From: Sphingopyxis sp.
GTDB lineage: Bacteria > Pseudomonadota > Alphaproteobacteria > Sphingomonadales > Sphingomonadaceae
Length of the DNA: 5,490 nt
Assembly: GCA_012035435.1 (NCBI GenBank)
Contig: JAAUPH010000188.1
Coordinates: 1-5,490 of the forward strand
Reading direction: 5' to 3'
Positions 5,443 through 5,490 of the stretch are shown piece by piece (within the stretch, counting starts at the first letter, position 1; each line of letters begins with the position of its first letter). A model generated the notes under the pieces. The model saw only the letters and a list, made by a program, of their open reading frames with translations, had not been told where the DNA came from and did not search any database. Made by a program: the position numbers and the translations under genes.

Positions 5443-5490
5443 GATAGTCGCGCCCTCTTGATTGCAGGGCCATCAATGCGATATTCGAGC
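5443..5490 (+). other. Short tail without a visible gene; weak promoter-like pair
   Basis: No open frame with a ribosome binding site starts here. TTGATT (5458-5463) and GATATT (5480-5485), 16 bases apart, each match 4 of 6 consensus bases and could be the promoter of a gene beyond the window. TTGAT and ATCAA at 5458-5462 and 5472-5476 form a small inverted repeat. Both are weak. Confidence 0.2.

Overview
The window is GC-rich, compactly coded chromosomal DNA that reads like an alphaproteobacterium. The family types, the codon bias and the pairing of a class I PHA synthase with an alanine/lysine-rich phasin suggest Sphingomonadales (Sphingopyxis- or Sphingomonas-like). That placement is inferred from protein character, not from a database match. 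No insertion sequence, tRNA, rRNA, CRISPR array or prophage gene is visible.

Layout: (1) 1-784, plus strand: the C-terminal part of an amidase-signature hydrolase, cut by the left window edge. (2) 785-826: a short gap between convergent genes, with an inverted repeat that starts within the amidase's last codons. (3) 827-2532, minus strand: a two-gene unit of an AlaC-type aminotransferase followed by a DUF2721 membrane protein, joined by a 4-nt GTGA overlap. (4) 2533-2637: a 105-bp divergent intergenic region between alaC and phaC, holding a perfect CTGC-N3-GCAG palindrome. (5) 2638-4410, plus: a complete class I poly(3-hydroxyalkanoate) synthase, phaC. (6) 4411-4521: an AT-rich phasin promoter region with two TGC-N3-GCA palindromes and a strong ribosome binding site. 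(7) 4522-5337, plus: a phasin with a histone-H1-like Lys/Ala/Pro N-terminal half. (8) 5338-5442: two hairpins, the second a convincing intrinsic terminator. (9) 5443-5490: no gene visible, only a weak promoter-like pair. No gene-free stretch exceeds about 155 bases.

How it fits together: PhaC polymerises (R)-3-hydroxyacyl-CoA into storage polyester, and the phasin coats the resulting granule. Its basic N-terminal half could also tether granules to the nucleoid. The palindromes in both pha upstream regions match the kind of site bound by the PHA-responsive repressor PhaR, whose gene is not in the window. The thiolase and reductase genes (phaA, phaB) and depolymerase (phaZ) are also absent. AlaC interconverts pyruvate and alanine. 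Its divergent promoter region shares the candidate PhaR site with phaC, so a link between amino-acid/pyruvate metabolism and polymer storage is possible but unproven. I see no clearly new multi-gene system. The most interesting signals are the PhaR-like operator set and the DNA-binding-like phasin domain.
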